A DNA stretch of 64,000 nucleotides from NCBI GenBank assembly GCA_016745215.1, contig CP050890.1, positions 2,046,001 to 2,110,000 on the forward strand, read 5' to 3'. Below, in pieces: positions 35,042-44,096 of the stretch. Origin of the DNA: Thiohalocapsa sp. PB-PSB1 (GTDB lineage Bacteria; Pseudomonadota; Gammaproteobacteria; Chromatiales; Chromatiaceae). The notes beneath the pieces are model-generated. The model made no database searches. It saw only the letters and a list, made by a program, of their open reading frames with translations, and was not told the origin of the DNA. The translations under genes were made by a program, and so were the position numbers. Position 1 is the first letter of the stretch. The number at the start of each line of letters is the position of its first letter.

Positions 35042-35645
35042 AGGCGATTTCTGTCGAGAAATAGACCATCTGGCTTGTTTTCTCGTCCGCCTCCTTGTTG
35101 CGGCAACCCGCCCATAGAGCCATTGTGAGCGGATTGCCGCTGCGGTCTGTTTCTCTCCGGTAATCAGCCTTAACGCAACGCATCCGTATCCGCCGGCACC
35201 GCCTGCCGGGTCGCCCGCAAGCGGGCTCCTACGCGGAGCAGCTCGTAAGGGTCCGCGGATGGCAGAGCACTCGATACCAGATACCGAGGCAGACTCGGTA
35301 TCAGCAAAATCAAGAGGCCATCCCGGTTGTACCGACAATGCAGCCTGTTTTCCGCGCTGTCCGCGGCCATTTTTTCGCCGCTGACAGCGTGGAAGCACGC
35401 GGAAACATGCGGGCTTGGGTATTCACCGCAGAGACGCAGAGGGCCGGTCGAAGGCATCCTCTTCTCTGCGCACTCTGCGTCTCTGCGGTGAGTCGAACTT
35501 CATGCTGGGTGAATAGGTTTAGGCGATTTCTGTCGAGAAATAGACCATCTGGCTTGTTTTCTCGTCCGCCTTCTTGTTGCGGCAACCCGCCCATAGAGCG
35601 ATTGTGAGCGGGTTGCCGCTTCGGTCTGTTTCTCTCCGGTAATCG
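35042..35645. repeat. Pair of about 125-bp direct repeats (35042-35165 and 35521-35645)
   Basis: Both copies begin GGCGATTTCTGTCGAGAAAT and end CTGTTTCTCTCCGGTAATC, differing at only a few positions. The second copy reaches the stop codon of the aldo/keto reductase. They bracket about 355 bp without a gene. No transposase is nearby, so they could be a small non-autonomous element or a by-product of the local duplication. The rest of the gap 34875-35646 holds no gene I can support. Confidence 0.8.
35423..35491. repeat. 19-bp perfect inverted repeat
   Basis: TCACCGCAGAGACGCAGAG (35423-35441) and its complement (35473-35491) frame a 31-nt loop. This TCACCGCAGAGRCGCAGAG palindrome is a common intergenic repeat in many bacterial genomes. 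It lies between the two 125-bp repeats. Confidence 0.85.
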
Positions 35646-35646
35646 C

Positions 35647-36879
35647 CTAAGCCAACACCTCCCGCGCCCGCCGCAGCCGCGCCGGAATGTCGATGCCCTG
35701 GGGGCACGCGTGGCAGGCCTGCTCTAGTTCCCGATCCGAGAACGCGCGCGCGGTTGCCGGAAGTTGCCCGTACAGCTCCCGCGCACGCTCGGTCTTACCG
35801 TAACACTCGTGGTACATCAAATAGCGCAGCGGTGCGGCGATGGCGAGCGGTCTGGCAACGGCGTTCTCGCACAGGTGCTTGCAGCCGTTGCAGGCGTAGC
35901 CGGAGGTGAAGGCGGCGAGCTGGTTGAGCTGATGGCTCTCCTCGGCACTCAGGGAGATCTCCGAGCGCGCCGCGGCAACGTTCTCGCGCACCAGCGCGAC
36001 GCTGTCCATCTCCGAGACGATGGAGGCGATGCGCTGATCGGCCCAGACCGATTTCAGCTTGGCCTGGCCCAGGGTGAAGTTCTGCGAGCGGAACTCGACT
36101 ACCGATTCGATCTCCTTCGGCACAGCTCCTTGGGTCTTCATGGCCAGCATCGCGATGCCCTTGCGGTGGCAGGCGTCGATGGCGCGGTTGAGCGCCAGGT
36201 CGCCGTAGCGGCGGAAGTTGTAGCGGAACAGGATGGCGTCGATGCCACCGGTCTCGGCGGCCCTGTTCAGCAGCTCCACGACGTTGCCATCGTGGCAGGA
36301 GAAGCCGAAAAAGCGCGTCTTGCCCTTGGCTTTGAGCTCTTCGCCCAATCTCAGATAGTGCGAATCGAGCATTTCTGGGTCATCGACGGCGTGCATCAAA
36401 TACAGATCGATAGAGTCGGTGCCGAGCTCTGCCAACGCCTGGTCGATGCCGGCACGCAGGCCCGAGACGCTTTGCGCGCCGGACTTGGAGGTCAGCCAGA
36501 GCTTTTTGCGGTCGTCGATCTGGGTGAGAAAGTTGGCGATGGCCCGATGCGATGAGCCGCGCCCGTAAGCAAGCGCTGTATCGAACCAGGTGACACCGGC
36601 CGCGAACGAGCGGTGCATTAGCTTGTCGTAGCGCGGATCGAGGCGCTGCGCCGTGCCCAGATGCAGGATCGGCACCTGCAGCCCGGTGTTGCCGAACGGG
36701 CGGGTCGGGATGCCGCTGGTCTGTGTCTTCGCCTTGGGGTCTTCGAGCGCCAGGCCGGCAAGCGGCGTGGCCGCCGCGCCCACCGCGGAGGCGGAAGCCA
36801 CAGCGCTCTTCAAAAAGCGGCGACGTGCCGGTTCATCCGGCGTTGGTCCCTGGTTGTCGATATCTCGATCGCTGGCCAT
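35647..36879 (-). CDS. TAT-exported aldo/keto reductase with C-terminal iron-sulfur motif
   Basis: A 410-residue protein. A twin-arginine signal (ARRRFLKSAVAS) and Ala-rich stretch suggest export. The aldo/keto reductase barrel follows (about 60-310) with the catalytic set DTALAYG, LTSKS and LMHAVDD. The C-terminus holds CNGCKHLC and CHACPQGIDI, probably one [4Fe-4S] cluster, as in ferredoxin-linked AKR proteins. It is the last gene of a four-gene operon with a polyferredoxin 11 bp upstream, which likely feeds or takes electrons. A truncated copy lies at 32300-33262. Confidence 0.9.
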   Translation of the reverse strand: MASDRDIDNQGPTPDEPARRRFLKSAVASASAVGAAATPLAGLALEDPKAKTQTSGIPTRPFGNTGLQVPILHLGTAQRLDPRYDKLMHRSFAAGVTWFDTALAYGRGSSHRAIANFLTQIDDRKKLWLTSKSGAQSVSGLRAGIDQALAELGTDSIDLYLMHAVDDPEMLDSHYLRLGEELKAKGKTRFFGFSCHDGNVVELLNRAAETGGIDAILFRYNFRRYGDLALNRAIDACHRKGIAMLAMKTQGAVPKEIESVVEFRSQNFTLGQAKLKSVWADQRIASIVSEMDSVALVRENVAAARSEISLSAEESHQLNQLAAFTSGYACNGCKHLCENAVARPLAIAAPLRYLMYHECYGKTERARELYGQLPATARAFSDRELEQACHACPQGIDIPARLRRAREVLA

Positions 36880-36890
36880 GATGGGTTTCC

Positions 36891-38573
36891 TCAGATCGGG
36901 CGCGCCGGGGTTCTGGAGCGCAACAGGAGCTTACGGTCGTTGGAGCGGCTTTCGCCGATAGCGGTGACATACACGGCTGGCTGGTCCTGCACCGGGCATT
37001 CTGCCTCGCAGATACCGCAGCCGATGCACAGGTCCGGCACGATGAAGGGTTTGTTCAGCACCACCATCCGGCCAAACACGTCCTTGACCTCCTCATCATA
37101 GGTCTGGATGGCCTTGGGCGCCACCGGGCAGACCTCCTCGCAGACCACGCAGGGTATTTGATTGGCCCAGGGCAGGCAGCGGCTGAAGTCGACAAAGGCG
37201 GTGCCGAGCCGCACCGGACCCTGGTCGGCATAGGCGCCCTCGCCGAGCTTTTCCGCAACGCTGATGCGTCGGATCGCACCGGTGGGACAGACCTCGGAGC
37301 ACAGGGTGCATTTGAGCTGGCAGTGGGCGATGCGGAAGTTCATCACCGGCGTCCACAGGGCCTCGAAACCACCCTCTTCCAGGGTCGCCGGTTGCAATAC
37401 GTTGGTCGGGCAGACGTTGAGGCACTGGTCGCATTTGATGCAGCGCTCGAGAAATTCCGACTCCTCCACGGACCCGGGCGGGCGGATCATCCGCGCGGAG
37501 AAGTGCTCGTCGTTGACCCGACCGTTGTTGCGCAATGCCGGCGCCGCCAACAGGCCGAGCGCCCCGGCAAAGAGCACCTGGCGTCGGCTGAGATCGGGGA
37601 ACGGCACCACTTGACGCTTGTCCTGCCGCAGCAGAGTGAATTCCAGCGCGTCCTCCGGACAGTCGTCGATGCAGTTCATGCAGCCGAAGCATTCCGCCTG
37701 GCGCACCTGGGATTGCGGATCGGAAGCACCCTCGCAGCGCTGCAGGCATAGGTTGCAGTCGGTGCATCGATGCACGATGCGGTTGATGCGAAACAGGCTT
37801 TTGCTGGCGAGAGTGCCCAGCAATGCCCCCAATGGACAAATGAACCGGCAGAAAAAGCGCGGCTGCCACAGGTTCATCAAGACGAAGAACAGGAAGATTG
37901 CGCCAATCCAGAAGGAGCCGACGAAGATCCGGCTGTCCACCCCGGGGGCGAACTTCAGACTGTCGAGCCACAGGGTGCCTGCGCCCATGTCCTCGGCGAC
38001 AGCGCCAAAGCCGTCCACCGCGATGTCGCTAATCGGCGAAACGAAAGTGGCCATGGCGCGGTACATCATCACGATCGGATCCAGCAGACCGATTTGCAGG
38101 GCGCCCATCGAAGACATCAGCAGGAACAGGATCAGGATGGAGTATTTCAGGTATTGCGCCCGGTGATAGCGGTTCAGCTGGATGCGCTCGGCCGCAGGGC
38201 GCCGGTCGAACAACCAACCGATGAATTGATGCAGGGTGCCGAATGGACACATCCAATTGCAGAATACCCGCCCGAACAGCAAGGTGATGGCGATGACGAT
38301 CAGCCCCCAGCCCAGGAGCTTGTAGACATAGCCGGTTGCCAGAGCGGTGGAGATCAGCACCAGCGGATCGATCTCCAGCAATCCGGACACCGGGAAGCCG
38401 CCGAGGCGCGAGGTCCAGGTCGCCCAGATGGCCAGCATGAACAGCGCGAAGAACAGAATCTGCGACAGGATACGCACTCGGGTCAGCCGCAACCAACGGT
38501 TGGGCCCTGCTGGAAACCGCTTCGGCAGCAGTTTTGCCAGCAATTCCGGGCGCATGGCCTGCAAGTGCTTCAT
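36891..38573 (-). CDS. NapH/NosR-like membrane polyferredoxin
   Basis: A 560-residue protein. The N-terminal half has about five TM helices with two NapH-type CxxxCP motifs (FCNWMCPFGTLHQ and FCRFICPLGALLG). The C-terminal half has many ferredoxin motifs: CTDCNLCLQRC, CFGCMNCIDDCP, CIKCDQCLNVCP, CTLCSEVCP, CVVCEEVCP and CIGCGICEAECP. A short hydrophobic patch with Arg-Arg (LSRRQVLFAGALG) lies between, resembling an internal TAT-like segment. It would move electrons between the quinone pool and a periplasmic partner. It overlaps the DUF362 gene by 4 bp. Confidence 0.92.
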   Translation of the reverse strand: MKHLQAMRPELLAKLLPKRFPAGPNRWLRLTRVRILSQILFFALFMLAIWATWTSRLGGFPVSGLLEIDPLVLISTALATGYVYKLLGWGLIVIAITLLFGRVFCNWMCPFGTLHQFIGWLFDRRPAAERIQLNRYHRAQYLKYSILILFLLMSSMGALQIGLLDPIVMMYRAMATFVSPISDIAVDGFGAVAEDMGAGTLWLDSLKFAPGVDSRIFVGSFWIGAIFLFFVLMNLWQPRFFCRFICPLGALLGTLASKSLFRINRIVHRCTDCNLCLQRCEGASDPQSQVRQAECFGCMNCIDDCPEDALEFTLLRQDKRQVVPFPDLSRRQVLFAGALGLLAAPALRNNGRVNDEHFSARMIRPPGSVEESEFLERCIKCDQCLNVCPTNVLQPATLEEGGFEALWTPVMNFRIAHCQLKCTLCSEVCPTGAIRRISVAEKLGEGAYADQGPVRLGTAFVDFSRCLPWANQIPCVVCEEVCPVAPKAIQTYDEEVKDVFGRMVVLNKPFIVPDLCIGCGICEAECPVQDQPAVYVTAIGESRSNDRKLLLRSRTPARPI

Positions 38574-39607
38574 GTGATGATGCGGATGCGGCCGGCGTAA
38601 TTGACCCTGCCGCTGCCCTTCTGCTCGGCCATGTGCAGGTAATCCGGCAGCCGACCCGGGCGTTGCAGCAGGTGCTCATAGGCCCAGGCGTCTGTCGCCA
38701 CCGGATCCAGGCCCACCAGGATGGCATTGCCATCGCGCACATTGGCGGGGTCGCCGCCGGTGGGTCCATTCTCCATCAGCACGCGGGTGCCATCGACGAT
38801 GGTCAATGTCGGCCGGATCATAATGGATAGGTCGGAGACGATCTCGTGAATCGCCTGATGGAACTGGTTGCGCCGCCCGCCCAGCAGCCCATACCAGTTC
38901 TTGATCCCCAGCGATGCCTGGCACAGGTTGTGATCCTTGGCCGGCGCGATGCCAATGACCTTGGTGACATTCTTGAAAGGCCTTTTGAAGAAGGCCCATT
39001 GTTCAATAAGCTTGGCACCTGGGGTATACAGCGGCTCGAATGCATTGCCGTCGGGCAGATAGACCCGACCGCCGGCCTGCTCAGCGGCGGCGCCGATGCC
39101 GCTCTTAGCGAAGCAGTCCGCCGGTGACTCGATCGGATTATCCGCCACCCGCACCTCCGCGGCGCGGGCGTCCACCAGCAACAGCCGCACCAGGGTGTCG
39201 ATGATGGCTGGGTTGGTCGTCGCACCCAGGTTGGGCGAGCGATCGAAGGCCACGTTCGGCTTGATCAGCACCACATCGCCGGGTTGCACGAAACGCCCCA
39301 ACCCGCCCAGCGCATCCAGCGCCTTCAGCAGCATTTCGCGGGCGCTGCCGCCGCGGCCGATGCCGAGCGCCACGTTGGGATCGGCCGGGGCTACGCGGAA
39401 ATCCGGCAGTTGGAACGGGCTCTCCACGGGCAGACCACGCAGCCCGCTGTAATCGCGCCTGGACCAGGGGCGGTCCTCCGGAGCATAGGCAAGATATAGG
39501 CCAGCGGCGCCCGCACCGCCCAACAGTAGGGCGCGCTTGAGCAGATCCCGGCGGCTCAGATAATCGCCGCGGTAATCTGCATGGGGGTATTGTTTAGGTT
39601 TGGTCAT
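38570..39607 (-). CDS. DUF362 protein with twin-arginine signal
   Basis: A 345-residue protein starting MTKPKQYPHADYRG. SRRDLLKRALLLGGAGAAG is a clear TAT signal. The DUF362 domain shows VLIKPNVAFDRSPNLGATTNP and DHNLCQASLGIKNWYGLLGG. No ferredoxin motif is fused, unlike some family members. The start overlaps the end of the upstream gene by 14 bp and its stop overlaps the polyferredoxin start (ATGA). It probably works with the polyferredoxin and AKR outside the cytoplasm; chemistry unknown. Confidence 0.9.
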   Translation of the reverse strand: MTKPKQYPHADYRGDYLSRRDLLKRALLLGGAGAAGLYLAYAPEDRPWSRRDYSGLRGLPVESPFQLPDFRVAPADPNVALGIGRGGSAREMLLKALDALGGLGRFVQPGDVVLIKPNVAFDRSPNLGATTNPAIIDTLVRLLLVDARAAEVRVADNPIESPADCFAKSGIGAAAEQAGGRVYLPDGNAFEPLYTPGAKLIEQWAFFKRPFKNVTKVIGIAPAKDHNLCQASLGIKNWYGLLGGRRNQFHQAIHEIVSDLSIMIRPTLTIVDGTRVLMENGPTGGDPANVRDGNAILVGLDPVATDAWAYEHLLQRPGRLPDYLHMAEQKGSGRVNYAGRIRIIT

Positions 39608-40724
39608 CGCTCAGGCTCTTGCGGATGCGCGCCAGCCAGTCCGCGGCAGCCTCCTTGTCCTCCAGCCCTTCCAGACCGAAGACGAATTCGTCCTGACGGG
39701 TGATGACAAAATGGGTCTTCAAGAACCGATGGCGCAGGATGGTGACATTGCCGTCGTCGGCGACCAGGTCGTAGTCGTAGCGCTGCTCCTGCAGCAGGGC
39801 ATTGATCAGGACTTCGGCGGTCGCAGCATCCTCGCCGACATGGATAAACAGGCGTGCCTCGCTGTCGATCCCGGCGTTGGCAAACCAGAAGCGACGGGCG
39901 AAGTCGTACTGGAAAACATTGGCTTCTTGAAACTGGATGTGCTTCTCGGGGATTCCTAGGCGCTGATGCAGCAGCGCGAAGCCGGCTGGCACTTCGGCTT
40001 TGCCAGCGGCAGCATCCGACGTGGCGGCCAGTGCGCCAAACGCTTTGACCAGGCTAAGCGCCTTGGTAGCGATGGCCTCATTGCTGCGATCACCCGCAGC
40101 GCGAAAGAAGTAACGATCGACACGCCCGATGACGCCTGCACCGGTGGTGAAAAAATTGACTCCGCCCAATTCCTCCACCCTGCGTCCGGCCGCATGTTCG
40201 GCAAACACTCCCAGGCTACCGGCCAGGTTGCCTTGATCGAATAGTTCGATGGCGATCTCGCTGTCGTCGCGGTTGGAACGCAGCAGAAGATAGGCTAGTT
40301 CTACAAAGCCCTGCTTGATGAACTTCTCCGCCTCGCCGTTGATCTTTTCGAACAGGTTTGCCGCCTGAAAATGCTTGACGCGGCCGACCGGCTGCCATTC
40401 GGCATCCAAGATGTCGGCTGGAAAGGGCGCCAAATCCAATGTGCCAGACGTGACGGGCCGCGCGGGGTCCACCCAGGGCTTCAGGGGCGGCCTGTAGATC
40501 GGAATGTTCTGGGCATTGCTCGATTGCAGTTCAACGGGTAGATCCCGCTCGGTCGGGTCGAAGTCATTGCCGGTACCGATTACCCAGATGAGCAGGCCGA
40601 TGAGCAACAACCCCAGTAGCGCGACCGACAGATTCTCGGTCAGGGGAATCGTCGTTCGCAGCAGGCGGGATCTGCGCAGGCCGAAGATCTGGAGCCTGGT
40701 CAATGGTCGGCTGGATGCCATCAT
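39594..40724 (-). CDS. Membrane-anchored hypothetical protein (DUF6599-like)
   Basis: A 376-residue protein with one TM helix (about 33-51, SVALLGLLLIGLLIWVIG) and a large soluble part, presumably periplasmic. Motifs such as FEKINGEAEKFIKQGF and VNFFTTGAGVIGRVDRYFFR recall a conserved domain seen beside DUF362 genes. The family number is from memory and uncertain. It is the first gene of the four-gene operon. The 296 bp upstream (40725-41020) must hold the promoter, but no boxes were convincing. Confidence 0.75.
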   Translation of the reverse strand: MMASSRPLTRLQIFGLRRSRLLRTTIPLTENLSVALLGLLLIGLLIWVIGTGNDFDPTERDLPVELQSSNAQNIPIYRPPLKPWVDPARPVTSGTLDLAPFPADILDAEWQPVGRVKHFQAANLFEKINGEAEKFIKQGFVELAYLLLRSNRDDSEIAIELFDQGNLAGSLGVFAEHAAGRRVEELGGVNFFTTGAGVIGRVDRYFFRAAGDRSNEAIATKALSLVKAFGALAATSDAAAGKAEVPAGFALLHQRLGIPEKHIQFQEANVFQYDFARRFWFANAGIDSEARLFIHVGEDAATAEVLINALLQEQRYDYDLVADDGNVTILRHRFLKTHFVITRQDEFVFGLEGLEDKEAAADWLARIRKSLSDDQT

Positions 40725-41020
40725 TCGTTAGCGGCCAGATGGTCGATTGTTGTCATGGAGCCTGTCGTGGGCGAGTTGGCGTTTTGAGGCTGTGCGAGTA
40801 CTTGTCGGTATCGAAATGGCTGCCAACGTCGGGATCATCATCGGCATCTTGCCCATTCAGATTGGAAATGCGCAGGCCTGGTATAGTCGATCTGGATTTT
40901 GACCCAGAGCGTATCGTTTGCCTCCCTCGACGGGGCGATTTGTACACAAGCCTCCCTATCTGCACAATCTCTCCGATAGGTGCCGATATTGCGACGATAA
41001 CCCCTCTCACTGGTCTCGGT

Positions 41021-41692
41021 CTACCCCATGCTCCGTGCGTTCAATACGCGCAATGCGGCACAGCCGGCGCCATAGCCATTATCGACGTTGACCACCACCA
41101 ATCCGGGCGCGCAGCTGGCTAGTGCACCGTGCAATGCCGCGATGCCGTCGGTGCCGACGCCATAGCCGGTGGACCCGGGAACGGCAATCACCAGGCCCGG
41201 CACCAGTCCGGCAACCACGGTGGGCAGAGTGCCCTCCATGCCGGCCACGGTGATGACCACCGACATACGACTTAATTCGTCGACTCGCTCCAGCAGACGC
41301 CAAAGTCCGGCAACGCCCACGTCGTGGATTTCTCGCGCGTCGATGCCATAGTATTCCAATGTGCGTGCAGCCTCGCGAGCGACCCCGACGTCAGAGGTAC
41401 CAGCCGATACGATGGCAACCTGCTCTGGAGTAGTCAGCTCCCGCGATGTTTGCCCCAGAATCGCCGTTTGCGATATAGAATCATAATCCAGCTTCGCATT
41501 AATGGGGTTCGGCAGCCCCACCAGCTTATCCGCCGACAGCCGTGTCAGTAACAGCGACGAGCCGGTCTCTATGGCTCCCGCCAGAATGCGATGGATCTGG
41601 TCGACGCTCTTGCCGGCGCAGAAGATGGCCTCGTCGAAGCCGATGCGTTCGGCTCGGGAATGGTCGGGGGTCAGATCCCAGTCAGATAGCAT
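41021..41692 (-). CDS. larB: Nickel pincer cofactor biosynthesis protein LarB
   Basis: A 223-residue LarB homologue. It has the AIR-carboxylase-like fold with VAIVSAGTSDVGVAREAARTL, then IHDVGVAGLWRLL and VPGSTGYGVGTDGIAAL. LarB carboxylates and hydrolyses nicotinic acid adenine dinucleotide, the first step of nickel-pincer nucleotide synthesis. Its start overlaps larE by 11 bp. It is the last gene of a larC-larE-larB set. Confidence 0.95.
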   Translation of the reverse strand: MLSDWDLTPDHSRAERIGFDEAIFCAGKSVDQIHRILAGAIETGSSLLLTRLSADKLVGLPNPINAKLDYDSISQTAILGQTSRELTTPEQVAIVSAGTSDVGVAREAARTLEYYGIDAREIHDVGVAGLWRLLERVDELSRMSVVITVAGMEGTLPTVVAGLVPGLVIAVPGSTGYGVGTDGIAALHGALASCAPGLVVVNVDNGYGAGCAALRVLNARSMG

Positions 41693-42491
41693 CGGCCGGC
41701 CTCAGGAATGCACTGCCCATTCGATAGGCCGCAAAGGTCACGGGTTGGTAGACGCCCGCCGCGGCCAGTATTGTACCGATCTCGCGTTGCAGCTGTACCG
41801 CAGTTACCGCGTCCATTGCCCCCAAGCTGTCCGCATCCAGCTCCATCACGATAGACTTATCGCGGACCCGGCAGCGCGCAGTCTGCGGATTCAGCCTGCG
41901 TTGGACCAGCCCTTCGGCGCGATCGATGGCGCCCAGCACGACGGGGTCGATGGGGATACCGGTCTCCACCCGGCTCGATAGGCAGGGCGACGCCGGCAAT
42001 TCTGCTAGGTCAGACAAGGCCAGCTCACGCGCCACCGTCCGCACCGCCGCCTTGTCCATGCCGGCTTCAACAAAGGGATGGCGCACCCGATGACTGGCAG
42101 CTGCCTCAAGACCGGGTCGGTAATCACTGAGATCGTCTGTATTGGTGCCTGACACCAGCGTGCAGTCGAACTGGCTCGCCATAGCTGCGTAGAGATTGGT
42201 CTTGCAGTAAAAGCAGCGATCATGCGGGTTAGCGACATAGTTTGGGTCGGCGAGTTCACCCGCGTCGACGATCTGTAATTGCCAGCCCATGCGCTGAGCA
42301 TACCGGCGCACACGCTCGCTGGCTTCGGCTGGCACCGCGGGGGAGGATGCATGCAGCATGCGAGCGTCATCCCGCAGGACTGCATGCGCCATCACGGCAA
42401 GTGTCATGCTGTCCACGCCACCACTCACGGCTACCGCCAGTGGACCTATGTCGTTAATAACCGAGCGTAGGCGCGCTAGGTGTTCATTCAC
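41682..42491 (-). CDS. larE: LarE, ATP-dependent sulfur transferase for the nickel pincer cofactor
   Basis: A 269-residue PP-loop enzyme. The ATP motif is VAVSGGVDSMTLA, followed by RCFYCKTNLY, SGTNTDDLSDYRPG and SPCLSSRVETGIPI, whose Cys matches the sulfur-donating Cys of sacrificial LarE. Length is normal. It lies 9 bp after larC and overlaps larB by 11 bp, so the three are one operon. Confidence 0.95.
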   Translation of the reverse strand: MNEHLARLRSVINDIGPLAVAVSGGVDSMTLAVMAHAVLRDDARMLHASSPAVPAEASERVRRYAQRMGWQLQIVDAGELADPNYVANPHDRCFYCKTNLYAAMASQFDCTLVSGTNTDDLSDYRPGLEAAASHRVRHPFVEAGMDKAAVRTVARELALSDLAELPASPCLSSRVETGIPIDPVVLGAIDRAEGLVQRRLNPQTARCRVRDKSIVMELDADSLGAMDAVTAVQLQREIGTILAAAGVYQPVTFAAYRMGSAFLRPADAI

Positions 42492-42500
42492 TGTTCGGTT

Positions 42501-43727
42501 TTACCGTTGGGTTTCCGAGTTAGAGGGATTATCGCCGCTGGCTCTGCGATCCAATGTGTAGGTCTGGTGTCGCAGCCGCTCTCGGCCTGCATGACCGCCG
42601 GGCGCATTAGCCAGATCGTCCATTTCTGCCTTACGCGTGACCTGAGCGTCAGGACGATGCGCGCGCTTTACACGCACATGTGTGCCCGAAATTTCATGGT
42701 TGCTTACTTCGCGCGCTAGAGTTCTGCGATTTGCCTGATACCAGCGTACACCGAGCGTTGTGGTCTCGATCAGACAGCTATCGATGATCGCGTCGATCTG
42801 CGGCAATAGGGCAAGCACGCGGATTTGGGCACTGGCACGCCCCTTCTTACCCAGAACGGTCGTCTGTATGACGTCAAGAACGCCGGGAAGTTCACGCAGC
42901 CGATCAAGGGCAACCGCTAGGTCCTCCGGCGTCTGATCGTCCACTTCGAATTCGCAGACCCCGATTGGCGCTGCGACAGGATAGCCGGGCGGATCATCGA
43001 ACATGCTAACCCGTAATATATTGCTCAAGCCCGGAAAGACCTTGGCCCCGAAACCATAGCCTTGCCCTATTAGCACCCGCGGCGAGCGCTGCGAGCCGAA
43101 TGTTGGGGCGAGGTATTTCAGGATAGCCGCGCCGGTTGGCGTAACGCGCTCCCCATCGAGCCCGTCATCGAACACGGGGAACCCGCGCAGCAACGCCGCG
43201 GTTGCCGGTGCGGGCACGGGCAACTGCCCATGGGCGCCTTCGATGCGGCCTCGACCCAGCGGAATGCTGGAGCAGGACCAGCTGGTGGCGCCACTGCGCT
43301 CGATGAGCCAGGCCGCGGAGACGATGTCGGCGATGGAGTCCCAGGCACCGACCTCATGAAAGCTGATCGCCTCCACCGGCATGCCGTGAACTTCCGCCTC
43401 CGCCCGCGCGAGCAATTCGAAAATCGCGATTGCGCGGCGCATCACCGCTTGTTCGAGTCGGCTGCCCAGCAGCAATTCGCGAATCTCGGACCAGTGGCGG
43501 TGTGCATGCGCCTCCTGATCCGCCGCGGTCGGTTCCGTGACCAGGAAACGATGGCCGGAAAGCAGGCCGTCGGTATGGGTCAAGGCGCGCACGGCGAGCC
43601 CATCCGCAAGGGCGCTGTCGGCGATGGCTGTGGCCAGCTCGTCCTGCCAGTCCCGATGTTGGTCCAGCATCGCGGCGGCAAACATGTCGCCAGCAATGCC
43701 GCCGACCGGCTCCAAGTGGTAATGCAT
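42501..43727 (-). CDS. larC: Nickel insertion protein LarC
   Basis: A 408-residue LarC starting MHYHLEPVGGIAGDMF. Family motifs are AHAHRHWSEIREL (His-rich), ISFHEVGAWDSIADI and VTPTGAAILKYLAP. It is one uninterrupted gene, unlike Lactobacillus where LarC needs a programmed frameshift. The C-terminal 45 residues (about RPDAQVTRKAEM onward) look loosely conserved. Start at 43727 is chosen because upstream codons are a 14-bp tandem repeat. LarC inserts nickel into the cofactor of LarA-type enzymes. Confidence 0.93.
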   Translation of the reverse strand: MHYHLEPVGGIAGDMFAAAMLDQHRDWQDELATAIADSALADGLAVRALTHTDGLLSGHRFLVTEPTAADQEAHAHRHWSEIRELLLGSRLEQAVMRRAIAIFELLARAEAEVHGMPVEAISFHEVGAWDSIADIVSAAWLIERSGATSWSCSSIPLGRGRIEGAHGQLPVPAPATAALLRGFPVFDDGLDGERVTPTGAAILKYLAPTFGSQRSPRVLIGQGYGFGAKVFPGLSNILRVSMFDDPPGYPVAAPIGVCEFEVDDQTPEDLAVALDRLRELPGVLDVIQTTVLGKKGRASAQIRVLALLPQIDAIIDSCLIETTTLGVRWYQANRRTLAREVSNHEISGTHVRVKRAHRPDAQVTRKAEMDDLANAPGGHAGRERLRHQTYTLDRRASGDNPSNSETQR

Positions 43728-43735
43728 TCGGCTAT

Positions 43736-43791
43736 CCAGATGAAAATGGCCAGATGAAAATGGCCAGATGAAAATGGCCAGATGAAAATGA
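43736..43791. repeat. Four tandem 14-bp repeats just upstream of larC
   Basis: Unit CCAGATGAAAATGG occurs four times in a row (last copy ends GA). It begins 8 bp before the larC start codon on the coding strand, so it covers the ribosome-binding region and perhaps the promoter. Copy-number change by slippage would alter larC leader length. Confidence 0.9.
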
Positions 43792-44096
43792 CTGGTCTTA
43801 AAGATAGTGGAGAACGGGTGGCGGCGAAAGCGAACATTACAGGTTATTGTGCCGCGCTGTACCTGGATGCAGCGGTAAACCACGCAGGTCGGACAAGCCC
43901 CCAGTATCCAGGCGCGTAGTTGCCTGCGTCGATTCCAATGCCAGCGGGCGATGATCAGACAGCCCTCGGATGCGCGCAGCGGAAAATCGCGGCCGAAGAG
44001 GCTGCCATCGGCGGCCCGTACGCAGGTGCCAAGGCGGGCGCTGTTGGTATCGAGACGCTGAATCGCAACGGCAGCATCTGGGGCGAGCCACGCGAA

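Noticed and set aside
43736..43791. Tandem 14-bp repeats as a possible CRISPR
   Set aside because: The units are adjacent without spacers and no cas gene is near.
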